DNA of 64,000 nucleotides from Streptomyces sp. V4I2 (GTDB lineage Bacteria; Actinomycetota; Actinomycetes; Streptomycetales; Streptomycetaceae), in the NCBI RefSeq assembly GCF_030817655.1, contig NZ_JAUSZM010000003.1:6262001-6326000 (forward strand). The letters are read 5' to 3'. Under the pieces are notes generated by a model. That model was not told where the DNA came from, made no database searches, and saw only the letters and a list, made by a program, of their open reading frames with translations. Below are positions 41,686-51,492 of this stretch, piece by piece. How positions within the stretch are numbered: the stretch's first letter is position 1; every line of letters starts with the position of its first letter. Position numbers and translations under genes: made by a program.

Positions 41686-41689
<4 letters not shown>
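39983..41689 (+). CDS. Membrane Ser/Thr protein kinase (PknB type)
   Basis: 568 residues. Kinase domain about 15-275: glycine loop GSGGMGRVYLG at 22-32, Lys43 in VAVKIV, catalytic HRDVKPSN at 135-142, DFGIA at 154-158 and SPGYMSPEQ. Then a Pro-rich juxtamembrane linker, one membrane helix near 393-418, and an extracytoplasmic domain of about 120 residues with two cysteines (ARYVGTWEGQAAALDGTLPM), not PASTA. ATG at 39983 follows GGGGGAGGAG. A TACGCT -10 lies at 39939. Its stop overlaps the prepilin peptidase start as ATGA. Inference: senses an envelope ligand. Confidence 0.93.
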
Positions 41690-42525
<836 letters not shown>

Positions 42526-42599
42526 AGTCCGTAGCCGAAAACGGCTGGCGTAGGCTGGTTCGGACCCGTCCTCACCCCTTGACGAAAGGGACGCCCCCG

Positions 42600-43799
42600 G
42601 TGACCGAGAAGGCCGACCTTCAGTCCGTCCTCGACCGTGCCGCCGAAGGTGGGCGCATCACTCCCGAGGAGGCGCTCCTCCTCTACCGCGACGCCCCGCT
42701 GCACGCGCTGGGCGCAGCCGCCGACGCTGTACGGCGTCGCAGGTACGCGGGGACCGAGCACATCGCGACGTACATCATCGAGCGCAACATCAACTACACG
42801 AACGTGTGCGTCACGGCGTGCAAGTTCTGCGCCTTCTACGCCCCTCCCAAGGACACCGCCAAGGGCTGGACCCGCGATCTGGACGACATCCTGCGCCGGT
42901 GCGCGGAGACCGTCGAGCTCGGCGGGACGCAGATCATGTTCCAGGGCGGTCACCACCCGGACTACGGCGTCGAGTACTACGAGAAGCACTTCTCCGCCAT
43001 CAAGCAGGCCTTCCCGCAGCTGGTCATCCACAGCCTGGGGGCGAGCGAGGTCGAGCACATGGCCCGGATCTCCAAGGTGAGTGTGGAGGAGGCCATCACG
43101 CGGATCCACGCGGCCGGTCTCGACTCCTTCGCGGGTGCCGGTGCCGAGTTGCTGCCCGCCCGTCCGCGCAAGGCCATCGCGCCGCTGAAGGAGTCCGGCG
43201 AGCGCTGGCTGGAGATCATGGAGACGGCTCACCGGCTGGGCGTCGAGTCCACCTCCACCATGCTCATGGGCACCGGCGAGACCAACGCCGAGCGCATCGA
43301 GCACCTGCGGATGATCCGTGACGTACAGGACCGGACGGGCGGCTTCCGCGCCTTCATCCCGTACACCTACCAGCCCGAGAACAACCACCTGAAGGGCCGT
43401 ACGCAGGCCACGCTCTTCGAGTACCTGCGGATGATCGCCATCGCGCGGCTGTTCATGGACAACATCGCCCACATCCAGGGCTCGTGGCTGACCACCGGCA
43501 AGGAGGTCGGCCAGCTGTCCCTGCACTACGGTGCCGACGACCTCGGCTCGATCATGCTGGAGGAGAACGTCGTCTCCTCCGCCGGCGCCAAGCACCGCTC
43601 CAACCGGATGGAGATCATCGACCTCATCCGCAAGGCGGGGCGCGTCCCGGCCCAGCGGGCGACGACGTACGAGCACCTCGTCGTGCACGTCGACCCGGCG
43701 AACGACCCCGTCGACGAGCGCGTGATGTCCCACATCTCCTCCACGGCGATCGCGGGCGGCACGGCTCATCCGGAGCTGAAGCTGCTGGCGTCCAACTGA
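42600..43799 (+). CDS. mqnC: Cyclic dehypoxanthinyl futalosine synthase MqnC (radical SAM)
   Basis: 399 residues. Radical SAM motif CVTACKFC with Cys70, Cys74 and Cys77; also ERNINYTNV, TQIMFQGGHHPDYGVEYYE, GAGAELLPARPRKAIAP and the C-terminal EENVVSSAGAKHRSNRMEII typical of MqnC. It cyclises dehypoxanthine futalosine, a middle step of the pathway after MqnB. The GTG at 42600 is preceded by GAAAGGG, and TAGGCT at 42551-42556 is a plausible -10. MqnB and MqnD are not in this window. Confidence 0.95.
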   Translation: MTEKADLQSVLDRAAEGGRITPEEALLLYRDAPLHALGAAADAVRRRRYAGTEHIATYIIERNINYTNVCVTACKFCAFYAPPKDTAKGWTRDLDDILRRCAETVELGGTQIMFQGGHHPDYGVEYYEKHFSAIKQAFPQLVIHSLGASEVEHMARISKVSVEEAITRIHAAGLDSFAGAGAELLPARPRKAIAPLKESGERWLEIMETAHRLGVESTSTMLMGTGETNAERIEHLRMIRDVQDRTGGFRAFIPYTYQPENNHLKGRTQATLFEYLRMIAIARLFMDNIAHIQGSWLTTGKEVGQLSLHYGADDLGSIMLEENVVSSAGAKHRSNRMEIIDLIRKAGRVPAQRATTYEHLVVHVDPANDPVDERVMSHISSTAIAGGTAHPELKLLASN

Positions 43800-43806
43800 C
43801 GCCGCT

Positions 43807-44484
43807 GTGCTGACGATTCACGCCGCCGACCTCCTGGTCACGGGGGATCGGCGGCCGCCCGTGCCCGGTGGGGCGGTAGTCGTCGAGGGGCGGGAGATCG
43901 CGGCGGTCGGGCGGTACGAGGAACTGGTCGCCGCGCATCCGACGGCTCGGGTGCGGCGCTGGCCGGGGCTTCTGACGCCCGGGCTGGTGAACGTCCACGG
44001 GCCCGAACTCCTGGAGCGGGCCTACCATCCCGACCCGCGCGAGGCCGACGAACTGGGTACCGAGCCGATCGTCGGCGCGGCCCTCGCGGCGCTCGCCATG
44101 ACGGACGCGCGGTGGGGTGCGAGCGCTCAGCGCGGAGTGCAGCGGATGCTGGCCCACGGGACCGTCGCCGTGGCCGGGAGCCTGTGGCGGCCCGGCGTCG
44201 TCGACGCCGTGTACCGGGCGGGGCTGACGGTCGAGGAGCGGTTCGAGGATCCCCCGGGCCCGCCGACGCTCGACCCGCTGGCCGGGGGGACCGGGCGGCC
44301 CGGGCGGCCCGGGCGGAGCCTGGCGGAGGCGGTCCTGCTGCCGCTTCCGCCGGACGGTGTGCGCGGCGTGGACGCCACGTTCGCCGTGTTCGACGTCCCC
44401 GACGAGGCCGCGCTCGCCAAGCGCGGAGCCGCGAGCTGCGTGGCGACGGTCGTCAAGGGGCGCTTGGTGTACCGGCGCCGTTAG
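43807..44484 (+). CDS. Degenerate imidazolonepropionase-like amidohydrolase fragment protein
   Basis: 225 residues. It has the N-terminal beta-sandwich of amidohydrolases (LTIHAADLLVTGDRRPPVPG then GAVVVEGREIAAVGRYEEL), followed by LTPGLVNVHG, where active enzymes have HxH, and a C-terminal sandwich return (ATFAVFDVPDEAALAKRGAA then VVKGRLVYR). The central metal-binding barrel is reduced to about 120 residues with no HxH and no clear metal Lys/His/Asp set. Relatives sit next to mqnC in other streptomycetes (from memory). It starts eight bases after mqnC. Probably a pseudoenzyme; not convincingly the aminofutalosine deaminase. Confidence 0.75.
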   Translation: MLTIHAADLLVTGDRRPPVPGGAVVVEGREIAAVGRYEELVAAHPTARVRRWPGLLTPGLVNVHGPELLERAYHPDPREADELGTEPIVGAALAALAMTDARWGASAQRGVQRMLAHGTVAVAGSLWRPGVVDAVYRAGLTVEERFEDPPGPPTLDPLAGGTGRPGRPGRSLAEAVLLPLPPDGVRGVDATFAVFDVPDEAALAKRGAASCVATVVKGRLVYRRR

Positions 44485-44527
44485 CCGGTTCGAGCACCGG
44501 TTCGTGCACCGGCCCCGTCGGCCGGGC

Positions 44528-45593
<1,066 letters not shown>

Positions 45594-45974
45594 TGAGAAT
45601 GCTCCCGCTCTCGTGATTTCTGTCTCAGGAAGGAAACAAACCGCGTTTCCGAAGTGGAAATGTCTCACATGGAGCCGGGCTCCGGGCGGACGACGACCGC
45701 ACAGGCGCTTCATGGGCACAAGCGGTCAAACGGTGCTCAACGGGCGAGCAATTCAGGCATTCGACTCCTTTCGTCCCGCTCGAAGTTGCGCAGGCTTTCT
45801 GGGAATCTCTCAGCGAAAGGACAGGTTTCCGGGTTTCTCATGGTTCTCTCACAAGGAACCCTGAGTTTAGGCCACATAAAGGCTCCCTAATATCCGGGGA
45901 ATGCATTCCGAGCCTGCCATCGAAAACCGCGCCGCTGCCGCAAACGCGGCAACGGGTCCCCGACCGAGGGTCCC
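45594..45974. other. 381-base divergent intergenic region
   Basis: Relatively AT-rich for this genome. It holds the promoters of the GH18 lipoprotein and of the small gene at 45975. One dyad, GGAAAC-aaaccgc-GTTTCC (45632-45650), lies 39 bases upstream of the lipoprotein start and could be an operator or leader hairpin. GGTTC and GAACC around 45842-45860 form a weaker one. No coding sequence is convincing. Confidence 0.4.
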
Positions 45975-46286
45975 GTGTTCGTTGACAACTCCGGACGCCG
46001 CTCCAAGGCGCTGCGCCGGATCGGCCTCCTGGTCGGTGTCGTCTGCCTCGGGTACGCGGTCGTCCTGGGCATGGCCTTCATGGGCGTCGGCATCTCGGTC
46101 AACCCGTCCGCGCTGGTGCCGTTCGGCGGAGGCGGCGGGAGCGGTGCCGGGCCGGGCGGCACGGGCCCCGGCGGCTACCAGCCGCAGGGCGGCATCGGCG
46201 ACCGGGGCGTCCGGCCCAGCGGTGCCCCGTCGGCGCTGCCCTCGGTCAGCCCTTCGGTCACTGCCACCTCCTCGGCGGCGTCATGA
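45975..46286 (+). CDS. Small membrane-anchored protein with Gly/Pro-rich tail
   Basis: 103 residues, GTG start with CGAGGG upstream. Basic N-terminus, one membrane helix (IGLLVGVVCLGYAVVLGMAF), then a Gly-, Pro- and Ser-rich extracellular tail. It overlaps the following gene by ATGA. From memory similar short proteins precede a large NodB-glycosyltransferase gene in streptomycetes, probably as an envelope partner. No domain is recognisable. Confidence 0.7.
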   Translation: MFVDNSGRRSKALRRIGLLVGVVCLGYAVVLGMAFMGVGISVNPSALVPFGGGGGSGAGPGGTGPGGYQPQGGIGDRGVRPSGAPSALPSVSPSVTATSSAAS

Positions 46287-47689
46287 GCACGAACCCGAAC
46301 CCGAACCCGAACCCGAACCCGATCCCGAACCCGATCCCGATCCCGAACCCGCCCGCACGCCGCCGCCGCCGGCGCGTCCCCTCCCGGATCGAACGGGCGG
46401 CGGGCAAGGCCGCGGCGTTGCAGAAGCCACGGGTCATCCTCGCCCTGCTGCTCCTCCTCGCCCTGACCAGCATCATGCTGCTCGACGGCTATCTGCGTGC
46501 CGAGGTCGGCGGCGACCAGCGCGTACGCGACGGGGCCAGTGCCAACAAGGTGCCGGACAAGATCCCCAACGGCGGGCCCATCGTGAGCTTCCGGGGCGGT
46601 CAGGCCACGACACTGTCCGTGCCGGACAAGACGATCGCGCTCACCTTCGACGACGGCCCCAACCCGACGTACACGCCCCGGGTCCTGGAGATCCTGGAGA
46701 AGTACGACATCCCCGCCACGTTCTTCGTGGTCGGCTCGATGGTCTCGCGCTACTCGGGTTCCATGGGGATCATGTTCGGCCTGGCCGGCACGCTGATGGC
46801 CAAGTCCCTGGAGCGCCCGCCGCTCACGGTGGTGAAGAGCCGGCTGCGCCGACTCCTGCCGCCGTTCTGGTTCTGGGGCTTCTTCGTGGTCGTCGCGATG
46901 CTGGTCCACGGCTGGATGCCGGGCCGGCAGATCGTCTACTGGATCGTCCCGCTCGGCGACCCGCCGGGCAACGAGTGGGGCGTACAGGCCTGGGAGATCC
47001 TCTGGTACCTGCGGACGTATCTGTGGTTCGTCCTGCTCTCCCCGCTCCTGCTGAAGGTCTTCCGGCTCGCCCCCGTCCCGGTGCTCCTGCTGTCGCTCTG
47101 CCCGATCCTGGTCCTGACCTTCCTCTGGTCGGGCCCGGACAACCGCCTCGGCAGCGCACTGTGGGACCTGTCGACGTACCTCTTCTGCTGGCTCCTCGGC
47201 TTCGCCCACCGCGACGGCGTGCTCCGGCGGACGCGGCCCGCGGTGGTCGTCGTGCTGTCGCTCGCCGCGATGGGGTACGGCGGCTGGTACGCCGTCGGCC
47301 ACCAGGCCGAGTTCGGCACCTACGACCTCGACGGGATCCCTCTCGCGCAGGCCTTCTGGTCGGCCGGTTTCGTGCTGCTCCTGATGTGGGCCAAGGCCCG
47401 CTGCCGGATCGACTTCGCCGGGCTCACCCGCTTCCGGCGGCTGGACAGGCTCGTGACGGTCTTCAACGCGCGCGCGGTCACGATCTACCTCTGGCACGAG
47501 ATCGCGCTGATCCTGACGGTCCCGCTGATCGACCGGTTCTGGCAGGTGCCGGCCTTCGAGACGTATCTGCCGCTGGAGAGCCAGTGGTTCATGTTCGGCG
47601 TCGGCTGGATCCTGATCGCCGGGTTCGTCCTGGGATGCGGATGGGTGGAGGACGTGGCGGCGAGGAGGAAGCCGCGGCTGCTCCCCTGA
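46283..47689 (+). CDS. Chimera: start of a NodB polysaccharide deacetylase fused to an acyltransferase-3 protein
   Basis: 468 residues. Residues 1-35 are an (Asn/Ile-Pro) repeat and a basic patch; a membrane helix follows near 53-70. Then a NodB opening, TIALTFDDGPNPTYTPRVLE and KYDIPATFFVVGSMVSRYSG, which stops before the HxxxH metal motif. Immediately after, SMGIMFGLAGTLMAKSLERP and about nine membrane helices belong to an acyltransferase-3 (OafA-like) protein lacking its first helices and their catalytic His. Two normally separate large genes appear joined in frame by a deletion of several kilobases. The product is probably inactive in both activities. Confidence 0.75.
   Translation: MSTNPNPNPNPNPIPNPIPIPNPPARRRRRRVPSRIERAAGKAAALQKPRVILALLLLLALTSIMLLDGYLRAEVGGDQRVRDGASANKVPDKIPNGGPIVSFRGGQATTLSVPDKTIALTFDDGPNPTYTPRVLEILEKYDIPATFFVVGSMVSRYSGSMGIMFGLAGTLMAKSLERPPLTVVKSRLRRLLPPFWFWGFFVVVAMLVHGWMPGRQIVYWIVPLGDPPGNEWGVQAWEILWYLRTYLWFVLLSPLLLKVFRLAPVPVLLLSLCPILVLTFLWSGPDNRLGSALWDLSTYLFCWLLGFAHRDGVLRRTRPAVVVVLSLAAMGYGGWYAVGHQAEFGTYDLDGIPLAQAFWSAGFVLLLMWAKARCRIDFAGLTRFRRLDRLVTVFNARAVTIYLWHEIALILTVPLIDRFWQVPAFETYLPLESQWFMFGVGWILIAGFVLGCGWVEDVAARRKPRLLP
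46291..46350 (+). repeat. Ten GAACCC/GATCCC hexamers
   Basis: Seven GAACCC and three GATCCC units in a row encode the Asn-Pro/Ile-Pro head of the chimeric protein. Being a multiple of three, length change would not break the frame. Confidence 0.85.
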
Positions 47690-47712
47690 GCGGACGCGGG
47701 GGGACGTACTGC

Positions 47713-47718
47713 AACAAT
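47713..47718 (+). promoter_or_regulatory. -10 element AACAAT for leaderless menG
   Basis: AACAAT ends seven bases before the GTG at 47725 and no ribosome site is present, suggesting a leaderless message with its own promoter inside the short gap after the acyltransferase gene. Confidence 0.4.
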
Positions 47719-47724
47719 GGCCCC

Positions 47725-48420
47725 GTGACCCGCGCTTCCCTGAACAAGCAGCCGCACGAAGTCGCCTCGATGTTCGACGACGTGGCGGAACGGTACGACC
47801 TGACGAACGACGTGCTCTCGCTCGGCCAGGACCGGGTGTGGCGCAAGGAGGTCGCCACGGCGGTCGACGCCCGCCCCGCGCAGAAGGTCCTGGACCTGGC
47901 CGCCGGTACGGCCACGTCCTCGCTGCCGTTCGCCCGCACCGGCGCGTACGTCGTCCCCTGCGACTTCTCCCTCGGCATGCTCCAGGTCGGCAAGCGCAAA
48001 CACACCTGGCTGCCGTTCACCGCGGGCGACGCGACGAAGCTGCCCTTCAAGGACGACACGTTCGACGCCGTCACCATCTCCTTCGGGCTGCGCAACGTGC
48101 AGGACACCGACACGGCCCTGCGCGAGATGCACCGCGTGACCAAGCCCGGCGGCCGGGTCGTGATCTGCGAGTTCTCGCACCCGACCTGGGCGCCCTTCCG
48201 CACGGTCTACACCGAGTACCTGATGCGCGCCCTGCCGCCGGTCGCGCGCGCGGTGTCGTCCAACCCCGACGCGTACGTCTACCTCGCCGAGTCCATCCGC
48301 GCCTGGCCCGACCAGCCCGCGCTGGCCGAGCGTCTCCAGAAGGCCGGCTGGTCGAGGGTGGCCTGGCGGAACCTGAGCGGTGGGATCGTGGCGCTGCACC
48401 GGGGCTTCAAGGCGAGTTGA
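47725..48420 (+). CDS. menG: Demethylmenaquinone methyltransferase MenG/UbiE
   Basis: 231 residues. VASMFDDVAERYDLTNDVLS, the SAM loop VLDLAAGTATSSLPFA and SFGLRNVQDTDTALREMHRV are the UbiE/MenG blocks, and the C-terminus has NLSGGIVALHRGFKAS. It adds the final C-methyl group to demethylmenaquinone with SAM, the last step after the prenylation and decarboxylation done by genes at 16916-20590. The 3' end overlaps the convergent PASTA gene by 14 bases. Confidence 0.95.
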   Translation: MTRASLNKQPHEVASMFDDVAERYDLTNDVLSLGQDRVWRKEVATAVDARPAQKVLDLAAGTATSSLPFARTGAYVVPCDFSLGMLQVGKRKHTWLPFTAGDATKLPFKDDTFDAVTISFGLRNVQDTDTALREMHRVTKPGGRVVICEFSHPTWAPFRTVYTEYLMRALPPVARAVSSNPDAYVYLAESIRAWPDQPALAERLQKAGWSRVAWRNLSGGIVALHRGFKAS

Positions 48421-48769
48421 ACCCGGCCACGGCGTAGTACGGGGCGCCCGGTTCGTCGAGCTCGCGCTGCATGCCGCCGCCGCCCGGACGTGGCAGGCGC
48501 GGCTCGTGCACGCCCGCGCCGCCGCCGCCCTCACCCTCACCGAACTCGAACCACACGGTCACCACGGCCCCGCGCGGAATCTCGGCGCCGGGTGGCGGGT
48601 ACTGCCGTACGACGTACTCCACGACCGTGCGACGGAAGTCGGGCCGGTCGGGAGCGGCGAGCAGCACGCCGCCCGCCTCGGCCGCCTCGCGCGCGTCCAC
48701 GGCCATCAGACCGACCAGCTTCGGCACCCGCACCTCGGGCGATTTGGGTGTTATTCGCACAGATGTCAC
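48407..48769 (-). CDS. Single PASTA-domain protein
   Basis: 120 residues. Residues about 14-77 form one PASTA domain (VRVPKLVGLMAVDAREAAEA then VEYVVRQYPPPGAEIPRGAV), followed by a Gly-rich tail. PASTA domains bind muropeptides or beta-lactams in kinases and PBPs; here there is no signal peptide or membrane helix, so the protein appears cytoplasmic and its role is unknown. The GTG start at 48769 is the only start before the domain. Confidence 0.8.
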   Translation of the reverse strand: MTSVRITPKSPEVRVPKLVGLMAVDAREAAEAGGVLLAAPDRPDFRRTVVEYVVRQYPPPGAEIPRGAVVTVWFEFGEGEGGGGAGVHEPRLPRPGGGGMQRELDEPGAPYYAVAGFNSP

Positions 48770-48839
48770 CCCCAGCGGTACTGGCAGGGTAACCCCGGGT
48801 GTATGCTGCCCGGAAGCGCCAAGTGTCTTTCTGTGACAG

Positions 48840-49136
48840 TCAGTTACTGTGCGTAATCATCGGCTTCTGCGGATCGAGCCGGTAGCAGTGACCCTCCCGC
48901 TCCGGCGCCGGCGTCCGGAACACCTCGGCGAGGCGCATGCCCAGTCGGCGAGTGACCGCGACGGACCGGGTGTTGCCTGCGTCGATCTGGCGACCACCTT
49001 TGGCACCCCCGCCGCACGCAGCCGTTCCAGCGTCATCCGGGCGGCGGCGGTGGAGTATCCCCGGCCCCGCTGCTCGCGCCCGAGCCGCCGACCGATCTCG
49101 ATCTCGCCCGTCGGCCCCCGGTCCGCGGAGAGCTCG
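48840..49136 (-). pseudogene. Frameshifted GNAT acetyltransferase remnant
   Basis: One minus-strand frame reads GEIEIGRRLGREQRGRGYST then AAARMTLERLRAAG, the GNAT acetyl-CoA loop and following helix. The continuation IDAGNTRSVAVTRRLGMRLA EVF is in a different frame, shifted near 49012. The N-terminal strands of the fold are absent. So this is a broken acetyltransferase of the RimJ/L type. Confidence 0.65.
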
Positions 49137-49179
49137 GTTCACAGGGCAGCCCTTCAGCCGGGTGATCAATTCTGCTGAA

Positions 49180-49185
49180 TAGACT
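49180..49185 (+). promoter_or_regulatory. -10 element TAGACT before the flavoprotein gene
   Basis: TAGACT matches TAnnnT and lies 55 bases upstream of the GTG at 49240. The -35 region is not clear. Confidence 0.4.
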
Positions 49186-49239
49186 GCCCATGTCCAGTGC
49201 CGGTCGGCACGCAGATTCCGAACTTGGGGAGATCCCGCC

Positions 49240-50529
49240 GTGACCGAGCCCCTCTCCGAAAACACCGCCGATGTGATCGTCGTCGGCGCGGGGCCAGCCG
49301 GCTCCACCACCGCCTACCACCTCGCCAAGGCCGGACTCGACGTACTCCTGCTGGAGAAGACCGAGTTCCCGCGCGAGAAGGTCTGCGGTGACGGACTCAC
49401 CCCGCGCGCCACCAAGCAACTCGTGGCCATGGGCATCGACATCTCCGAGGAGGCTGGCTGGCTGCGCAACAAGGGCCTGAGGATCATCGGCGGGGGTGTG
49501 CGGTTGCAGCTGGACTGGCCGGATCTCGCCTCCTTCCCGGACTACGGCCTCGTCCGCAAGCGCGACGACTTCGACGAGCAACTGGCCCGGCAGGCACAGA
49601 AGGCGGGAGCGCGGCTGTACGAGCGCTGCAACGTGGGCGCGCCGATCCTCGACGACCGCAGTGGCCGCATCACCGGCGTCCACGCCAAGCTCGGTGACAC
49701 CGGGGAGAAGCGCGAGGTCACCTTCCACGCGCCGCTGGTCGTCGCCGCCGACGGCAACTCGACCCGGCTCTCGCTGGCGATGGGCCTGCACCGCCGCGAG
49801 GACCGCCCGATGGGCGTGGCCGTCCGTACGTACTTCACCTCGCCGCGCCACGAGGACGACTACCTGGAGTCCTGGCTGGAACTGTGGGACCGGCGGGGCG
49901 CCGAGGACCGTCTCCTCCCCGGCTACGGCTGGATCTTCGGCATGGGCGACGGCACCTCGAACGTCGGCCTCGGCGTCCTGAACACCTCGGACTCCTTCAA
50001 GGAACTCGACTGGCGCGAGGTCCTGAAGGCCTGGTGCGCGTCGATGCCGGAGGACTGGGGCTACACCCCCGACAACATGACCGGGCCCATCCGCGGCGCC
50101 GCCCTCCCCATGGCCTTCAACCGCCAGCCCCACTACACCAAGGGCCTGCTGCTGGTCGGCGACGCCGGCGGCCTGGTGAACCCCTTCAACGGCGAGGGCA
50201 TCGCGTACGCCATGGAGTCCGGCCAGATCGCCGCCGACGTCATCGTCCAGGCCCACGCCCGCTCGACCCCTTCGGGGCGCGAACTGGCCCTTCAGCGCTA
50301 CCCCCGCGTCCTCAAGGACACCTACGGCGGCTACTACACGCTGGGCCGCGCCTTCGTGAAGCTCATCGGCAACCCGAAGGTCATGAAGATCGCGACCCAG
50401 CGCGGCCTGTCGCACCCCCTGTTGATGAAGTTCACGCTGAAGATGCTCGCCAACCTCACCGACCCGACGGGCGGCGACGCAATGGACCGCATCATCAACG
50501 GCCTGAGCAAGGTGGCGCCGAAGGCGTGA
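49240..50529 (+). CDS. Geranylgeranyl reductase-family flavoprotein (candidate menaquinone tail reductase)
   Basis: 429 residues. FAD motif VIVVGAGPAGSTTAYHLAKA near 11-30, EKTEFPREKVCGDGLTPRAT (family-specific second motif), VVAADGNSTRLSLAMGL, and LLLVGDAGGLVNPFNGEGIA for ribityl contact. The family reduces isoprenoid double bonds; its mycobacterial member MenJ saturates one unit of the menaquinone tail. Lying between menG and nuo, it is a good candidate to make the partly hydrogenated menaquinones typical of streptomycetes. GTG at 49240 with GGGGAGA upstream. Confidence 0.87.
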   Translation: MTEPLSENTADVIVVGAGPAGSTTAYHLAKAGLDVLLLEKTEFPREKVCGDGLTPRATKQLVAMGIDISEEAGWLRNKGLRIIGGGVRLQLDWPDLASFPDYGLVRKRDDFDEQLARQAQKAGARLYERCNVGAPILDDRSGRITGVHAKLGDTGEKREVTFHAPLVVAADGNSTRLSLAMGLHRREDRPMGVAVRTYFTSPRHEDDYLESWLELWDRRGAEDRLLPGYGWIFGMGDGTSNVGLGVLNTSDSFKELDWREVLKAWCASMPEDWGYTPDNMTGPIRGAALPMAFNRQPHYTKGLLLVGDAGGLVNPFNGEGIAYAMESGQIAADVIVQAHARSTPSGRELALQRYPRVLKDTYGGYYTLGRAFVKLIGNPKVMKIATQRGLSHPLLMKFTLKMLANLTDPTGGDAMDRIINGLSKVAPKA

Positions 50530-51156
50530 TCAGCCGCTGAGGGCGGCTGTGTTGGCGGCCCGGCGGGCGAAGACCTCTTCGCGCCGGTCCGCCACCTGCC
50601 GCAGCGCGTCCTTCCGCTCCCGCTTGGAGAGCCGGTCGAGATACACCTGCCCGTTCACATGGTCGGTCTCGTGGGCGAGGCAGCGGGCGAAGTACCCCGT
50701 GCCCTCGATGACGAGAGGCTCGCCGTCCTTGTCGAGCCCGCGCACGACGGCCCGGTCCGGACGCGGTACGTCCATCACGGCGCCGGGCACCGACAGGCAC
50801 CCCTCGTTGTCGTCGAGCAGCCGTCGCCCGGCCGGGGGGAGCGGATCCAGCACCGCGTTGACGATGTGTCCGACATGCCGGACACCGTCGTCGTCCGGGC
50901 AGTCGTAGACGAACAGCCGCAGATCGACGCCGACCTGGTTCGCGGCGAGTCCCGCGCCTTCGGCGACGTACATCGTCAGGAACATGTCGTCGATCAGCGC
51001 CGCGAGATCGGGACCGAACTCGGTCACGTCCCGACACGGCTTGTGCAGGACTCCCTCACCCACCTCGGTGATGCGCCGTACAGACCCGCGCCGGGCGTCG
51101 GGTGCGAGCGGGGGATACGAGTCGACGGGCCTGCCCTGCACGAACACGCTTGGCAT
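50530..51156 (-). CDS. def: Peptide deformylase
   Basis: 208 residues. All three motifs are present: GAGLAANQ (67-74; usually G-x-G-L-A-A-x-Q), EGCLS with the metal ligand Cys120, and HETDH at 162-166 with the other two ligands and catalytic Glu163. It removes the formyl group from nascent proteins. The ATG at 51156 has AGGAG eight bases upstream. Streptomycetes often carry several copies, so this may be a secondary one. It converges with the flavoprotein gene with no gap between the stops. Confidence 0.92.
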   Translation of the reverse strand: MPSVFVQGRPVDSYPPLAPDARRGSVRRITEVGEGVLHKPCRDVTEFGPDLAALIDDMFLTMYVAEGAGLAANQVGVDLRLFVYDCPDDDGVRHVGHIVNAVLDPLPPAGRRLLDDNEGCLSVPGAVMDVPRPDRAVVRGLDKDGEPLVIEGTGYFARCLAHETDHVNGQVYLDRLSKRERKDALRQVADRREEVFARRAANTAALSG

Positions 51157-51230
51157 GACGGTTTCTCCTGTCGTGTGCGGTGGGGAAGCCGGGTTCCGCC
51201 TTCCGGAGCCCCTCCCCACCTCCGTTGCTC

Positions 51231-51425
51231 ATGACAACAGACCACACACAGCAGCCCCGGAACCAGACCGGCCGGACCGGCCACACCCGCAGCCGCTTCC
51301 TGGCGGGCGCCGGGGAACTCGCCCCGTGCGACGCCCTGCGGACGGACTGGATGACCGGCGTGACGTTCTACCTGCGCACGCCCACCCCCGTCGTGCACGG
51401 CCACTTCAACGACCGGCTCCGGCCT
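51231..51425 (+). pseudogene. Fragment resembling a hydroxysqualene dehydroxylase/phytoene desaturase-type oxidoreductase
   Basis: Within the 336-base gap, one frame from the ATG at 51231 has almost only G or C at third positions for about 60 codons, a strong coding signal, and reads ALRTDWMTGVTFYLRTPTP then VVHGHFN. This resembles the internal block of HpnE-like FAD oxidoreductases (WMTGxxFYL...HGH). The similarity and codon pattern stop abruptly near 51425, just before a terminator hairpin. No start region, FAD motif or C-terminus remains. I read it as an internal gene fragment left by deletions; family assignment is tentative. Confidence 0.4.
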
Positions 51426-51435
51426 CGGAGGAGCC

Positions 51436-51474
51436 GGATGGGGCCGCAGCCCCCGAGCGGCTGCGGCCCCATCC
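51436..51474. terminator. Perfect 16-base-pair terminator hairpin
   Basis: GGATGGGGCCGCAGCC and GGCTGCGGCCCCATCC flank a seven-base loop. It lies 19 bases after the stop of the NlpC/P60 gene on the minus strand. Confidence 0.8.
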
Positions 51475-51492
51475 GTACTGTTGTTGCTTGCG

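Noticed and set aside
43807..44484. Functional aminofutalosine deaminase
   Set aside because: The metal-binding HxH and most of the catalytic barrel are missing.
45594..45700. DasR-type operator before the chitinase-like gene
   Set aside because: No ACTGGTCTAGACCA-like sequence was found in the upstream region.
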